A DNA stretch of 39,271 nt from Chitinophagaceae bacterium (lineage in GTDB: Bacteria > Bacteroidota > Bacteroidia > Chitinophagales > Chitinophagaceae): assembly GCA_947504605.1 (NCBI GenBank), contig CANNJE010000015.1:1-39271 (forward strand). Reading direction: 5' to 3'. Below are positions 1-8,825 of the stretch, one piece after another. Both the position numbers and the translations under genes were made by a program. How positions within the stretch are numbered: position 1 is the stretch's first letter; every line of letters begins with the position of its first letter. The notes beneath the pieces were generated by a model. It made no database searches, had not been told where the DNA came from, and worked only from the letters and a program-made list of their open reading frames with translations.

Positions 1-1016
1 CAGTTGCGTTTGGAGCCTTTTTTCATTAATATTAATAATGGGCCCAAAAAGTTTACGATAAGATTAAAGAAGAATATTCCTTTATAGGCTCCTGGCTCAG
101 TGGCCGTTCCAATTCTATCTATGAAATACCTGGTTTCTTCCGGTTGGTTACTATACCATATCAACATATACTGTGAGAACCATAAATATGTCCAGAATAC
201 AGAGAAGGCAAACATAAATTTACCTATATCATGCAAATGCTCATCTGTAACATATTCTAGTTTTCCTTGATTTTTTAGGTAGATAACAAAGATGGCTATT
301 AATGACATACCCGATACAAATGTACTTGCAAAAGTATACCAGCTGTACATGGTGCTATACCAATGAGGATCAATACTCATCAACCATAACCAAGGAATGG
401 TAGATGCTACTGTAAGACCAAATACAACTGCAAACAAGGAAGCCCAAACGGTATTTTTCCATATCCATTTTTTTCCTGTTTCATAATCCATAGGAGCCTC
501 GTCAGTTTGAAGACTTAATGTTCTCATTTTTTTACCAAGTAACCACCAAAGTCCGATACTAACAGCAGAACAAATTATAAAGAAAGTTGGATTTAAGAAT
601 CCGCTTTTACCTTTTAAAATTTTATCATTAGCAACAGCATCTGTATCCAGCCAATGATAAATATCTGTACGGTGACCAAAAACGATGGCCAATAATATTA
701 CAAAAGTGATAATTCCCAAAACTGGTACTACGCTTGAAATAGCTTCCGGCACCCGGCGAAATGCAATTTGCCAACCGCCCATTGCCATAGTTGTAACAGC
801 AATAAAGAACATGGAAGCGTTTACCACCAACAACCAATACACACTATTTTGCAGTAATACTGCCCAAAAACGGGTGCTGTTGGTATTTTCACCATGGCCA
901 GCATGCGCAAAGGGATGAAACATAATAAACCCGTATAACAAGGCTAAAAGCCCGGCTATGATAAGTCCCCATGTCCATTTTTTATAATTTGCCGGTAATT
1001 CAAAACGATGTTCCAT
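1..1016 (-). CDS. actF: Alternative complex III subunit ActF (integral membrane, quinol:cytochrome c oxidoreductase), 3' end outside window
   Basis: The reading frame runs from the ATG at 1016 to the left edge without a stop, giving 338 codons, so the C-terminus is missing. The protein starts MEHRFELPANYKKW and is rich in membrane helices: one near residues 15-33, others in the segments with LLQNSVYWLLVVNASMFF, VVPVLGIITFVILLAIVFG, FFIICSAVSIGLWWLL and several further on. Family knowledge: ActF and ActC are the two large membrane subunits of alternative complex III, which oxidises menaquinol and passes electrons to cytochrome c or directly to an oxidase. It is the last visible gene of the actABCDEF order; cytochrome oxidase subunits often follow, but that lies outside this window. 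The identity is supported strongly by position and by the hydrophobic pattern. Confidence 0.9.
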   Translation of the reverse strand, partial: MEHRFELPANYKKWTWGLIIAGLLALLYGFIMFHPFAHAGHGENTNSTRFWAVLLQNSVYWLLVVNASMFFIAVTTMAMGGWQIAFRRVPEAISSVVPVLGIITFVILLAIVFGHRTDIYHWLDTDAVANDKILKGKSGFLNPTFFIICSAVSIGLWWLLGKKMRTLSLQTDEAPMDYETGKKWIWKNTVWASLFAVVFGLTVASTIPWLWLMSIDPHWYSTMYSWYTFASTFVSGMSLIAIFVIYLKNQGKLEYVTDEHLHDIGKFMFAFSVFWTYLWFSQYMLIWYSNQPEETRYFIDRIGTATEPGAYKGIFFFNLIVNFLGPLLILMKKGSKRN

Positions 1017-1126
1017 CTAAAAAATATTTGTGTGATGATGAGCTTTACTTTTGAAAACAGTAGGCTCAGGCTATATTTAATTAATTGTATTTCTTTTTTT
1101 TAATCTTTTCAATTGCTAGTCCTACC
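1017..1126. other. Gap between actE and actF, no gene seen
   Basis: This 110-bp stretch is wide for an operon gap. It is very AT-rich, with a T-tract near 1096-1103. I see no hairpin strong enough to call a terminator and no convincing minus-strand -7 motif, so actF is probably read through from actE. Confidence 0.5.
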
Positions 1127-1786
1127 TTATTTTTTCACAATGGCTGCAGAATCTTTAACTGCAGCTTTAGTTGTACTGTCTGCTACTGCCGGACCTTGTA
1201 ATGTTCTCACATATTTAATAACCTGCCAGCGTTGTTTCCTGTTTAGCTGAGAGGCATAACTACCCATATTACCTAGATTGTTTCTTCCGTAAGTAATAGA
1301 ATGGAACATTGTTCCGTCTTTCATTTGTTTATACAAATCAAGTGTAAGGTTTGCTATGGCACCCACTTTTGCTGATAGCGGACCATTTGCTTGACCTTTT
1401 TCGCCATGACAGATAGCACAGTTAATATTATATAACCTCGCAGCCTCGCTCATTTCGGCTCCGGTCATAAAATCAATCGGGTTGGGTACAGATGCACTCA
1501 TTTTATAACCATTACTATCATTGGGTAATGTGTAAGGAAACATTTCTCCTCTTTTAATTGTACCTGCGGCAGGCATAGCATTAAAGAATATTTTCATACC
1601 CCCTTTATCATTCACGTCACTGGTATATTTTAGAGAATCCAGTTCAGCATATGTTTCAAATGTGCGGCTGTATGCCATATCAGGCATATACACAGTGCCG
1701 GGCTTGCGTTTGTCTTTACTGCAGCTGCTCATTAAAACAATCATTGCTGTAACTGCAATTGCCGAAAAATTTGTAAGTCGTTTCAT
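1127..1786 (-). CDS. actE: Alternative complex III subunit ActE, monoheme cytochrome c lipoprotein
   Basis: This 219-residue protein starts with a lipoprotein signal, MKRLTNFSAIAV...VLMSSC, with the probable lipidated cysteine at residue 22. One CxxCH heme site, CAICH, lies at residues 123-127, followed by GEKGQANGPL. A methionine in the stretch NNLGNMGSYASQL is a likely distal heme ligand. Family knowledge: ActE is the periplasmic monoheme cytochrome c of alternative complex III and helps move electrons out of the complex. It sits 29 bp downstream of actD, and that gap is made almost entirely of an ATCAATT tandem repeat. The C-terminal 20 residues are Ala/Lys/Ser-rich and look disordered. 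Confidence 0.93.
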   Translation of the reverse strand: MKRLTNFSAIAVTAMIVLMSSCSKDKRKPGTVYMPDMAYSRTFETYAELDSLKYTSDVNDKGGMKIFFNAMPAAGTIKRGEMFPYTLPNDSNGYKMSASVPNPIDFMTGAEMSEAARLYNINCAICHGEKGQANGPLSAKVGAIANLTLDLYKQMKDGTMFHSITYGRNNLGNMGSYASQLNRKQRWQVIKYVRTLQGPAVADSTTKAAVKDSAAIVKK

Positions 1787-1819
1787 TTATCAATTATCAA
1801 TTAAACAATTATCAATTAA
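1787..1819. repeat. Tandem ATCAATT repeat filling the actD-actE gap
   Basis: On the plus strand the gap reads as ATCAATT, ATCAATT, AAACAATT, ATCAATT in a row. The last copy runs into the stop codon of actD at 1816-1818. On the coding strand the word is AATTGAT. Confidence 0.7.
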
Positions 1820-2406
1820 TACCCCTTCTCTTCTCTATACAGTTTTTGTTCTTTATCGTACCTTCCAATCCACCAACCTGTTTCAGCTATCTGAACATTT
1901 ACTTCCTTAGCGCCTGTATTCTGTAAAAAACTCTGTAGTGAAGCGTCATCTGTTTTATCCGTACACTCAATAGCCATAACAAAAAGATCGTCGGTAGCTC
2001 TTGGGTGAAAATGATGTTTTTTTACAAAAGGAGCCAGATTACATAAATAACAAAATGTAAGTACCATACCCACTGCGGCAAACAATACTGTTAACTCAAA
2101 TGTAATGGGTATCCAAGCAGGCAATGCAAAATTTGGCTTTCCGCCAATATTCAAAGGCCAGTCTTTGGTAAAAACCCAAGTCATAAATGTTAGTGCTGTT
2201 GTGGTACCGGTGACCCCGTAGATAAAACCTGCTGTGTGCAAACTTGTTTCTCTTAACCCCATTGCATGATCAAGACCATGAACAGGAAATGGAGTGTACA
2301 CATCATGAATTTTGTACCCTGCCTTGCGAACATTTTTCACCGCAGGGAACAGCACAGCTTCATCATCAAATGAGCCAACTACAAATTTTTTAATTCCTCC
2401 AGCCAT
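1816..2406 (-). CDS. actD: Alternative complex III subunit ActD (DUF3341 family)
   Basis: A 196-residue protein beginning MAGGIKKFVVGSFDDEAVL. The N-terminal part forms a soluble region with GYKIHDVYTPFPVHGLD and the family's MGLRET segment. Two membrane helices follow (YGVTGTTTALTFMTWVF and PITFELTVLFAAVGMVLTF), then a soluble tail with HPRATDDLFVMAIE. This layout fits DUF3341, known as ActD, a small membrane subunit of alternative complex III without cofactors. It lies between actC and actE in the canonical order. Length and both membrane segments fit the family. Confidence 0.93.
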   Translation of the reverse strand: MAGGIKKFVVGSFDDEAVLFPAVKNVRKAGYKIHDVYTPFPVHGLDHAMGLRETSLHTAGFIYGVTGTTTALTFMTWVFTKDWPLNIGGKPNFALPAWIPITFELTVLFAAVGMVLTFCYLCNLAPFVKKHHFHPRATDDLFVMAIECTDKTDDASLQSFLQNTGAKEVNVQIAETGWWIGRYDKEQKLYREEKGY

Positions 2407-2407
2407 A

Positions 2408-2438
2408 TTTTTAGCTTTTAGCTGCGGTTTTTTACCGC
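2408..2438. repeat. TTTTAGC direct repeat and GCGGT/ACCGC hairpin in the actC-actD gap
   Basis: The 105-bp gap at 2407-2511 holds TTTTTAGCTTTTAGC (two copies of TTTTAGC) followed directly by a hairpin GCGGT-TTTTT-ACCGC at 2424-2438. The rest of the gap is AT-rich, with a weak GTGAA/TTCAC dyad. The hairpin is too short to expect strong termination. Confidence 0.55.
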
Positions 2439-2511
2439 TTGCTTTTTTATTAAATAATGCTTCTTATCTGAAAACCGTGAATGTATTTAACGTTCACCAT
2501 TTTTAATTTTT

Positions 2512-3963
2512 TTAATGTGCGTGTTCTACTTTTTCAATATAAAACTTCTCTGCGTCCGATTTTTCAATATCCGTCATTTTGGCCTTGTAGTTCTCGCCAC
2601 TTGTTTTCAAAATTGCTTTGATTTCCGATACAGCAATAACAGGGAAGTATTTTGCAAAAAGGAAAAAGCAGGTAAAGAATAAACCAAATGTACCAAGGTA
2701 GAATCCAATCTCCCAAATACTTGGACTATAGTAAGTACTCCAACTTGATGGTAAGAAATCTCTATATACAGATGTAACGATAATTACAAAACGCTCATAC
2801 CACATACCGATGTTTACGATAATACTCATAAAGAAAGTAACGGTAATATTCCTTCTTAATTTTCTGCTCCAGAATAACTGTGGAGATACCACGTTACAGA
2901 ACATCATCAGCCAGTAACTCCATCCATAAGGTGTAAATATATTTGCCCTGTTTTGACTGAATGCATACCACTCGTAAGGATTCTGTCCATACCATGCAAT
3001 AAATAATTCGGTCAAATATGCACAACCCACAATACTACCTGTCAACACAATTACCTTGTTCATCGCTTCAATATGTCCAAGGGTAATATAATCCTGCAGG
3101 TTCATTACTTTACGCACTACAATCAACAATGTTTGCACCATCGCAAAACCAGAGAAGATCGCACCCGCAACGAAATATGGAGGAAAGATGGTTGTATGCC
3201 ATCCTGGAATAACTGAAGTTGCAAAGTCAAAAGATACAATGGTATGTACAGACAATACCAACGGTGTACTTAATCCTGCTAAAACCAATGAAAGAGATTC
3301 ATGTCTTTGCCAGTGTTTAGTGCTACCTGTCCAGCCAAATGCAGCAACACCATACATCATTTTACGAAACTTAGTTTTTGCTCTGTCTCTTACAGTTGCA
3401 AAATCGGGTAATAAACCACTATACCAAAATAACAATGAAACCGTGAAATAAGTAGAGATTGCAAATACGTCCCAAAGTAGCGGAGAATTAAAGTTTACCC
3501 ATAATGGACCACGACTGTTTGGATAAGGTAATACGAAAAACGCCATCCATACACGACCCATATGCCAGATTGGAAACTGCCCTGCACACATAACCGCAAA
3601 AATGGTCATTGCTTCAGCCGCACGGTTTACACCTGTTCTCCATCCCTGACGGAAAAGCAATAGGATTGCCGAGATGAGGGTTCCGGCATGTCCAATACCT
3701 ACCCACCATACGAAGTTGGTAATATCCCAACCCCATCCGATGGTTTTGTTTAGGTTCCACTGTCCAATACCATAAGTAACCTCACGATAAATACTGTAAA
3801 CCCCAAACATCAATAATGCTACACTGATGTAAAAACCAATGTACCAAAGCCTGCTGGGCTTCATCTCAATGGGGCCAATAATATCTTCCGTTATCTGGTG
3901 ATAATCTTTGTTACCATCTACCAGCGGTTCCCTTTGTTGCGATTCGTATTTCAGTAATGACAT
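2512..3963 (-). CDS. actC: Alternative complex III subunit ActC, NrfD/PsrC-type quinol-binding membrane protein
   Basis: This 483-residue polytopic membrane protein opens MSLLKYESQQREPLVDGNKD. The first helix region is LWYIGFYISVALLMFGVYSI, then ITNFVWWVGIGHAGTLISAI, a typical NrfD signature. Roughly ten membrane helices can be counted. Family knowledge: ActC is the NrfD-like subunit that binds menaquinol and contacts the iron-sulfur subunit ActB. It lies directly after actB, separated by 107 bp with tandem repeats. The conserved PYGWSYWLMMFCNVVSPQLFW and the acidic C-terminal tail agree with Bacteroidota ActC. The start at 3963 is the first ATG and leaves the usual short cytosolic N-terminus. 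Confidence 0.95.
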   Translation of the reverse strand: MSLLKYESQQREPLVDGNKDYHQITEDIIGPIEMKPSRLWYIGFYISVALLMFGVYSIYREVTYGIGQWNLNKTIGWGWDITNFVWWVGIGHAGTLISAILLLFRQGWRTGVNRAAEAMTIFAVMCAGQFPIWHMGRVWMAFFVLPYPNSRGPLWVNFNSPLLWDVFAISTYFTVSLLFWYSGLLPDFATVRDRAKTKFRKMMYGVAAFGWTGSTKHWQRHESLSLVLAGLSTPLVLSVHTIVSFDFATSVIPGWHTTIFPPYFVAGAIFSGFAMVQTLLIVVRKVMNLQDYITLGHIEAMNKVIVLTGSIVGCAYLTELFIAWYGQNPYEWYAFSQNRANIFTPYGWSYWLMMFCNVVSPQLFWSRKLRRNITVTFFMSIIVNIGMWYERFVIIVTSVYRDFLPSSWSTYYSPSIWEIGFYLGTFGLFFTCFFLFAKYFPVIAVSEIKAILKTSGENYKAKMTDIEKSDAEKFYIEKVEHAH

Positions 3964-3975
3964 ATCTTATTTCGC

Positions 3976-4038
3976 TTTTAGCCTTTAGCGTTAGCCTTTA
4001 GCCTGTTTTTGTTTTTTACTTAATCCGATCTTTATCGG
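3976..4038. repeat. TTTAGCC tandem repeat and CCGAT/ATCGG dyad in the actB-actC gap
   Basis: Positions 3976-4004 read as four near-copies of the word TTTAGCC (TTTTAGCC, TTTAGCG, TTAGCC, TTTAGCC). About 20 bp further on, 4025-4038 is the dyad CCGAT-CTTT-ATCGG. Neither belongs to a gene. Together they occupy about half of the 107-bp gap. Confidence 0.65.
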
Positions 4039-4070
4039 GTTTCTTCTATTTAAGTTTCAGTCTGTTGCAA

Positions 4071-7000
4071 TTAATGTGCTTCAGTTGCTGCGCCATGTTC
4101 TTCTTCCACACCTATCTGCCTGTCGGTATTCCTGATTTTGGCCAAGTAACTAACATTAGGTAATACGTGCAATTGCTCCAAAACATAGAAGTGACGGCTT
4201 TCGTCTGCTCTTGCTTTGCTCACTTCACTTTCTTTATCATTCACATTACCAAAATTGATTGCGTTGGTAGGACAAGCCTGCATACAAGCTGTTTTTACAT
4301 TGCGAACCAGTGTAGGATCCTGTTGTTTTTTAGCTTCCAGTTTATTTTCCTGCAAACGCTGAACACAGAAAGAACATTTTTCAATCACACCACGACCACG
4401 AACAGTTACATCTGGGTTTAACACCATTCTTGTAAGCTCGTCATTCATGTGGTTGATAACTTCGTTGGTATCTGTGCCAATCAAAGATTGTTGGTTATCA
4501 GCAAAACTATCAGATCCATTATAATCTAACCAGTTAAAACGACGTACTTTATAAGGACAGTTGTTGGCGCAATATCTTGTACCAATACAACGGTTATAAG
4601 TCATTTGATTTAAACCTTCGCTGCTGTGATTGGTTGCCGCTACCGGACAAACGTTTTCGCATGGAGCGTTATCACAATGCTGACAAAGCATAGGCTGGAA
4701 AACAACATCCGGATTTTCAAGATCGCCGGTGAAATAACGGTCAATACGTAACCAATGCATTTCATGTGCACGTTGAACCTGTATTTTACCTACAACACTT
4801 ACGTTGTTTTCTGCAGTACAAGCTACTACACAAGCGCTACAACCAGTACAAGTATTCAAATCGATACTCATACCCCATTTAATTCCTGGTTTCACAAAAT
4901 CAGGATACATGGTACCATCTTTTACGTAATCTGTTTTTCCTTCTGGCGTTAAAATAGCTCTTTCGTGTGTTGGTTCTGCCAATACCGCTTTAGGATCGGC
5001 TATATAACTTGATAAGTTTGTTTCGTAAATAACAGGACGGCCTTCTGTAAATCCGTGAACCTGTGTTTGTGCCAGAGGGTAAGTTTCGCCTGTTTTTTCA
5101 ACCGTAGCTACTGCGCTGTATAAAAATGTGCTGCCATCTGTAGTTACAAAAGGATAAGCATTTTTTCCAGCACCTGCTGCAGCCCTTCCTGTACGATCAA
5201 GTATTTGATCTTTGTTTGCACTTTGACGACCATATCCCAATGCTATAGCGATGGTAGAACTGTTTAATCCTGGAATAATTAATGCCGGAAGTTCAAGTGA
5301 TTTACCGTTTACTGTAATTTTTACAACTGGTTTTTCAGGATGTACTTCATAAGCATCGGCCTGGCGCTGGTTGTTCATCACATCAAGCGTAAGTAATGTT
5401 TTAGCCATTTCGGGGCTTACCATTGCGTAGTTATCCCAGGTTACTTTTGAAATAGGATCGGGAAGTTCCTGTAACCATGGGTTATTGGCCTGACTACCGG
5501 TACCAACTGATACTTTCTGGTACAATACTACTTCTGTTGCAGCTGATTTGGTTGCAGCTATTTTTGATGCAGCAGCAGCAAGGCTTCCAGCATTAAATGT
5601 TGCGCCAGCAGTGGTTGCTGCTGTTTCGATAACACCATCCTGTATTGCCTGATCCCAACTGGTTAAACTGCCTAATTTGGCTGCCCAGAAATTTTTATAA
5701 TAAGTTTCGTAATCGCTAGTATTAGCTGCCCACTTTAGTAAAGACGTTTGGAAAGGTCTTGTCTTAAATAATGGATTAATCGTTGGTTGAAGTAAACTTA
5801 TATAACCTGTTTTAGGTTCTGCATCTCCCCAGCTTTCGAGCCAATGGTGAGATGGCAATATAAATTTGCACTGCTCAGTGGTTTCATCCATTGTACCATT
5901 AAAAGATACTGATACTGGAAGTTTTGCCAGGGCATCTGTAAATTTCTTTGATTCGCTGTATGTATAAGCAGGGTTACAATCGTAAACGAACAATCCACCA
6001 ACTGCGCCTGAATTCATATCTGCAATCAACTGTACTATTTCAGCATCAGTGCCTTTGCGGGTATTATTGGTTGCACCCCAGTTAATGGTAGTACCGTTTG
6101 CACCAATAATATCATTTATTGCATTAACTATTACCTGAATGTTTACATCATTACTTCCGCAAACAACCAATGCTGCACCTTTGCTTGCATTTAATACTGC
6201 TGCCGTTTTTTCAATTCCTTTAACCAGCTTGGCATCTGAAATTGCCGGAGCAGAAACTGCACCTCCCAATTTTGCCAACAACGCCAATGCTACTGCACCG
6301 GTTTGGGATGGTTTATGTGTGAAGCGATCATCAGCATTACTTCCTGTTAAACTCATCATACTTTCAAAATGTATATGACGGCTTAATTCAGGTTTTTTGC
6401 TTTTTACTTTCCTGTTTACAGAGTATTGTTTACTAAATTCAACCGGGCTAAGCCATGTACCAAGGAAATCGGCACCAAGACTAACAATTGTTTTTGCATT
6501 ATCAAATTGATAAGAAGGAATGGCCTTTTTACCATAAGTTATTTCATTTGCTAGCAACATACCACTGTAACTAACCGCATCGTATTGTACGTGACGGCTA
6601 CCTGGGTATTTTGCTAAAAATTCGCTGATAATTTGTAATGTACTTGGAGAATTAATGGTAGAGGTTAACAGCACAATTGCTTTTCCCGCAATTCCTGCAA
6701 CCGCAGTTCCTACCAATTTATCAAAAGCATCAAAACTTGGTACTTCTTTAAAATCTTCGCCAGATTTTTGTAAAGGATGGCGCAATCTTGTTGGGTCATA
6801 CAAATCTAAAACAGAAGCCTGGGCTTGTGCGCTGGTACCACCTTTTGTAATAGACGAAAGTTCATTTCCTTCTATTTTAACCGGACGGCCATCACGCTGC
6901 TTAACCACTACAGAAATAGCATCTCCGCCATTTACGTATGTAGAAGCATAGTAGTTAGCAACACCCGGAATTACATTATCCGGCATGTTTAAATATGGAA

Positions 7001-7226
7001 CAGATTTTTTTACCGGCATTTCGCAACTTGCGGCCAAGGCGGCTGCAGCGGTACTAAAACCCAAGTATTTCAGAAAGTCTCTTCTTGGAGTTGGTGTATC
7101 CAACATTCCTTTACCGTCCAATTCTGCCAGCGGCAGCAACTCTTCTTGAAATTCGTTTTGAGAAGCCTGCTGAAAACGTTCAGATTCAGTAAGATCTCCA
7201 AAATTTTGCCAGTACTTTTTATTCAT
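4071..7226 (-). CDS. actB: Alternative complex III subunit ActB, fused molybdopterin-oxidoreductase-like and iron-sulfur protein
   Basis: A 1051-residue fused subunit. Residues 44-70 hold a Tat-like signal, TPTPRRDFLKYLGF then a hydrophobic run ending AASC, with Arg48-Arg49 and a possible lipidated Cys68. Residues about 75-740 resemble the molybdopterin oxidoreductase fold. Family knowledge says this ActB1 part carries no molybdenum cofactor. The C-terminal ActB2 part has four cysteine clusters: CTGCSACVVAC from about residue 793, CQHCDNAPCENVC, CIGTRYCANNC, and CSFC with CMQAC. These fit three [4Fe-4S] and one [3Fe-4S] centres. Electrons from menaquinol pass through these centres to the ActA/ActE hemes. 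It lies between actA and actC in the usual order. Confidence 0.96.
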   Translation of the reverse strand: MNKKYWQNFGDLTESERFQQASQNEFQEELLPLAELDGKGMLDTPTPRRDFLKYLGFSTAAAALAASCEMPVKKSVPYLNMPDNVIPGVANYYASTYVNGGDAISVVVKQRDGRPVKIEGNELSSITKGGTSAQAQASVLDLYDPTRLRHPLQKSGEDFKEVPSFDAFDKLVGTAVAGIAGKAIVLLTSTINSPSTLQIISEFLAKYPGSRHVQYDAVSYSGMLLANEITYGKKAIPSYQFDNAKTIVSLGADFLGTWLSPVEFSKQYSVNRKVKSKKPELSRHIHFESMMSLTGSNADDRFTHKPSQTGAVALALLAKLGGAVSAPAISDAKLVKGIEKTAAVLNASKGAALVVCGSNDVNIQVIVNAINDIIGANGTTINWGATNNTRKGTDAEIVQLIADMNSGAVGGLFVYDCNPAYTYSESKKFTDALAKLPVSVSFNGTMDETTEQCKFILPSHHWLESWGDAEPKTGYISLLQPTINPLFKTRPFQTSLLKWAANTSDYETYYKNFWAAKLGSLTSWDQAIQDGVIETAATTAGATFNAGSLAAAASKIAATKSAATEVVLYQKVSVGTGSQANNPWLQELPDPISKVTWDNYAMVSPEMAKTLLTLDVMNNQRQADAYEVHPEKPVVKITVNGKSLELPALIIPGLNSSTIAIALGYGRQSANKDQILDRTGRAAAGAGKNAYPFVTTDGSTFLYSAVATVEKTGETYPLAQTQVHGFTEGRPVIYETNLSSYIADPKAVLAEPTHERAILTPEGKTDYVKDGTMYPDFVKPGIKWGMSIDLNTCTGCSACVVACTAENNVSVVGKIQVQRAHEMHWLRIDRYFTGDLENPDVVFQPMLCQHCDNAPCENVCPVAATNHSSEGLNQMTYNRCIGTRYCANNCPYKVRRFNWLDYNGSDSFADNQQSLIGTDTNEVINHMNDELTRMVLNPDVTVRGRGVIEKCSFCVQRLQENKLEAKKQQDPTLVRNVKTACMQACPTNAINFGNVNDKESEVSKARADESRHFYVLEQLHVLPNVSYLAKIRNTDRQIGVEEEHGAATEAH

Positions 7227-7316
7227 AATGTGATGATTCGATAATGTGATTATTAGCCAATAGAATAAAATTCTTCTTCATTATCCAATTGGCCGAATAG
7301 CTAATTGGCTAATTAA
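7225..7316. repeat. Word-like repeats in the actA-actB gap (ATAATGTGAT and AATTGGC words)
   Basis: The 90-bp gap contains ATAATGTGAT twice (7225-7234 and 7241-7250); the first copy overlaps the actB start codon. It then has variants of the word TTAGCCAAT/ATTGGCTAA at about 7253-7261, 7285-7294 and 7301-7312. The pattern differs from those in the other act gaps. Confidence 0.65.
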
Positions 7317-8591
7317 TTAATAGTGACATTTTTGACACTCAGTACCACCGATGCTTTCTACAGTTACGCTATCCATTTTTTTATTCTTGATATCGTTGTG
7401 GAATTTCTCGTAAATGCTGTAAAATTTATTGCCTTCGCCTGTGTTCTTGTTCAAGAAATCTACTTTAGTTTCTCTGTGACAATTGATACACCAGCCCATG
7501 CTTAGGTCTGTGAATTGATATACTTCAGGCATTTCCTGTATGTTACCATGACAGGTTTGGCACTGTTGTTTACCAACTTTTACGTGTTGGCTATGATTGA
7601 AATATACGTGATCGGGAAGATTGTGTATTCTAACCCACTCAATTGGTTTGGCACCGTCTGGTACTCCATCACCATTATTATCGGGATTATATGATTTGGT
7701 GGCTGCATTCCAACCTGCATACTCATACAATTTTTGAATTTCTGCAGTGCCGTTTACTTCCGTACCATCTTCTTTAACAATTTTTTCTCCTGCATATTCT
7801 TTTATAGCCATGTGACAGTTCATACAAACATTTACTGAAGGAATACCTGCAGTTTTACTGTCTTGAGAACTTCCATGACAATACAAACAACTGATTTGAT
7901 TTACACCAGCATGTACTTTATGTGAATAATAGATAGGTTGTTCTGGTTGATAATTCTTAGTTCTACCCAAACCTATTGCACCTTCGATGGTATAATATCC
8001 ACCAAGCGAAAACAAAAGCAATATTCCTGCCATGAGGTAAGTTTTGTTGCGATAGAATGGAACCGGTTCTCCACGCAGGATACCTTCTTTTTCGTCGGAA
8101 AGTTTACGCAGATTACTGTTTACTTGTAATAATATAAATGCAACAACGGCTAATACCAATGTTAGAATTCCAAATAATAACGAGTTGTCTGTTGCGGGCT
8201 GGCCTGCCGAAGCACCTGCAGGGTCTGCTGGTGGAGCATAATCATCCACATATTTCATAATGGCATCAATCTCATCTTTTTTAAGATTGCTGAAACCTGT
8301 CATTACTGTTGGCTTCCACTTTTCAAACAAAGTTTTTGAATAAGCATCACTTGCTATCATCTGGGCAGGATTTGCAACCCATTTGTATATCCATGCTGCA
8401 TCAGGAACCCTGGTAGACCAACCTTTTAAGGCAGGACCAGTGTAATCCTTATCAGGTTTGTGACAGTTGGCACAATTGGCCTTGAACAAGGCCTCGCCAT
8501 CAGCAGCCATTACGCTGTTATTAAAAGAAAAGAATGCAATAAATAGAAGACTTGCAAAAACCTTTTTAATGATTTTTCTATAGCGACTCAT
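7317..8591 (-). CDS. actA: Alternative complex III subunit ActA, multiheme cytochrome c with six CxxCH sites
   Basis: I place the start at 8591 (MSRYRKIIKK), giving 424 residues. An earlier in-frame ATG at 8657 lies upstream of the likely -7 element at 8635-8642 and would put a non-signal sequence in front of the signal peptide. Residues about 1-29 form a signal ending VMAADGE. The first heme site CANCH is at 40-44, in a separate mono-heme domain. Two membrane helices follow at about 139-156 and 185-208. Five more heme sites come after: CLYCH 235, CMNCH 256, CQTCH 344, CINCH 368 and CQKCH 419. Family knowledge: ActA is the periplasmic pentaheme subunit; Bacteroidota forms carry an extra N-terminal cytochrome domain, as here. 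It is first in the operon. Confidence 0.94.
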   Translation of the reverse strand: MSRYRKIIKKVFASLLFIAFFSFNNSVMAADGEALFKANCANCHKPDKDYTGPALKGWSTRVPDAAWIYKWVANPAQMIASDAYSKTLFEKWKPTVMTGFSNLKKDEIDAIMKYVDDYAPPADPAGASAGQPATDNSLLFGILTLVLAVVAFILLQVNSNLRKLSDEKEGILRGEPVPFYRNKTYLMAGILLLFSLGGYYTIEGAIGLGRTKNYQPEQPIYYSHKVHAGVNQISCLYCHGSSQDSKTAGIPSVNVCMNCHMAIKEYAGEKIVKEDGTEVNGTAEIQKLYEYAGWNAATKSYNPDNNGDGVPDGAKPIEWVRIHNLPDHVYFNHSQHVKVGKQQCQTCHGNIQEMPEVYQFTDLSMGWCINCHRETKVDFLNKNTGEGNKFYSIYEKFHNDIKNKKMDSVTVESIGGTECQKCHY

Positions 8592-8634
8592 ACAGTTATC
8601 GGGGCTAATGTGGAAAAATATCCTTACTCGGGTG

Positions 8635-8642
8635 CAAAAATA
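8635..8642 (-). promoter_or_regulatory. Candidate promoter -7 element of the act operon
   Basis: On the minus strand this reads TATTTTTG, an exact match to the Bacteroidota -7 consensus TAnnTTTG. A TTG lies 22 bases upstream, slightly wider than usual. Transcription would start near 8630, about 40 bases before the chosen actA start at 8591. Confidence 0.5.
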
Positions 8643-8825
8643 AGGTACGTAACTCACAATGTATCAACATTTGTATATTTTTTTTTCCCTTATCCAGACT
8701 GGGTTTCAGCCAATTGTGGAAGCCTTTGCATTAGAATTGTCATGTATTTGTAACAAGTCGTTTACAAGCGGCAGCTCGTTTAAATTCTGTTCAGTTTTCA
8801 CAAAGTTTTGCTGCACATTTGCAAT

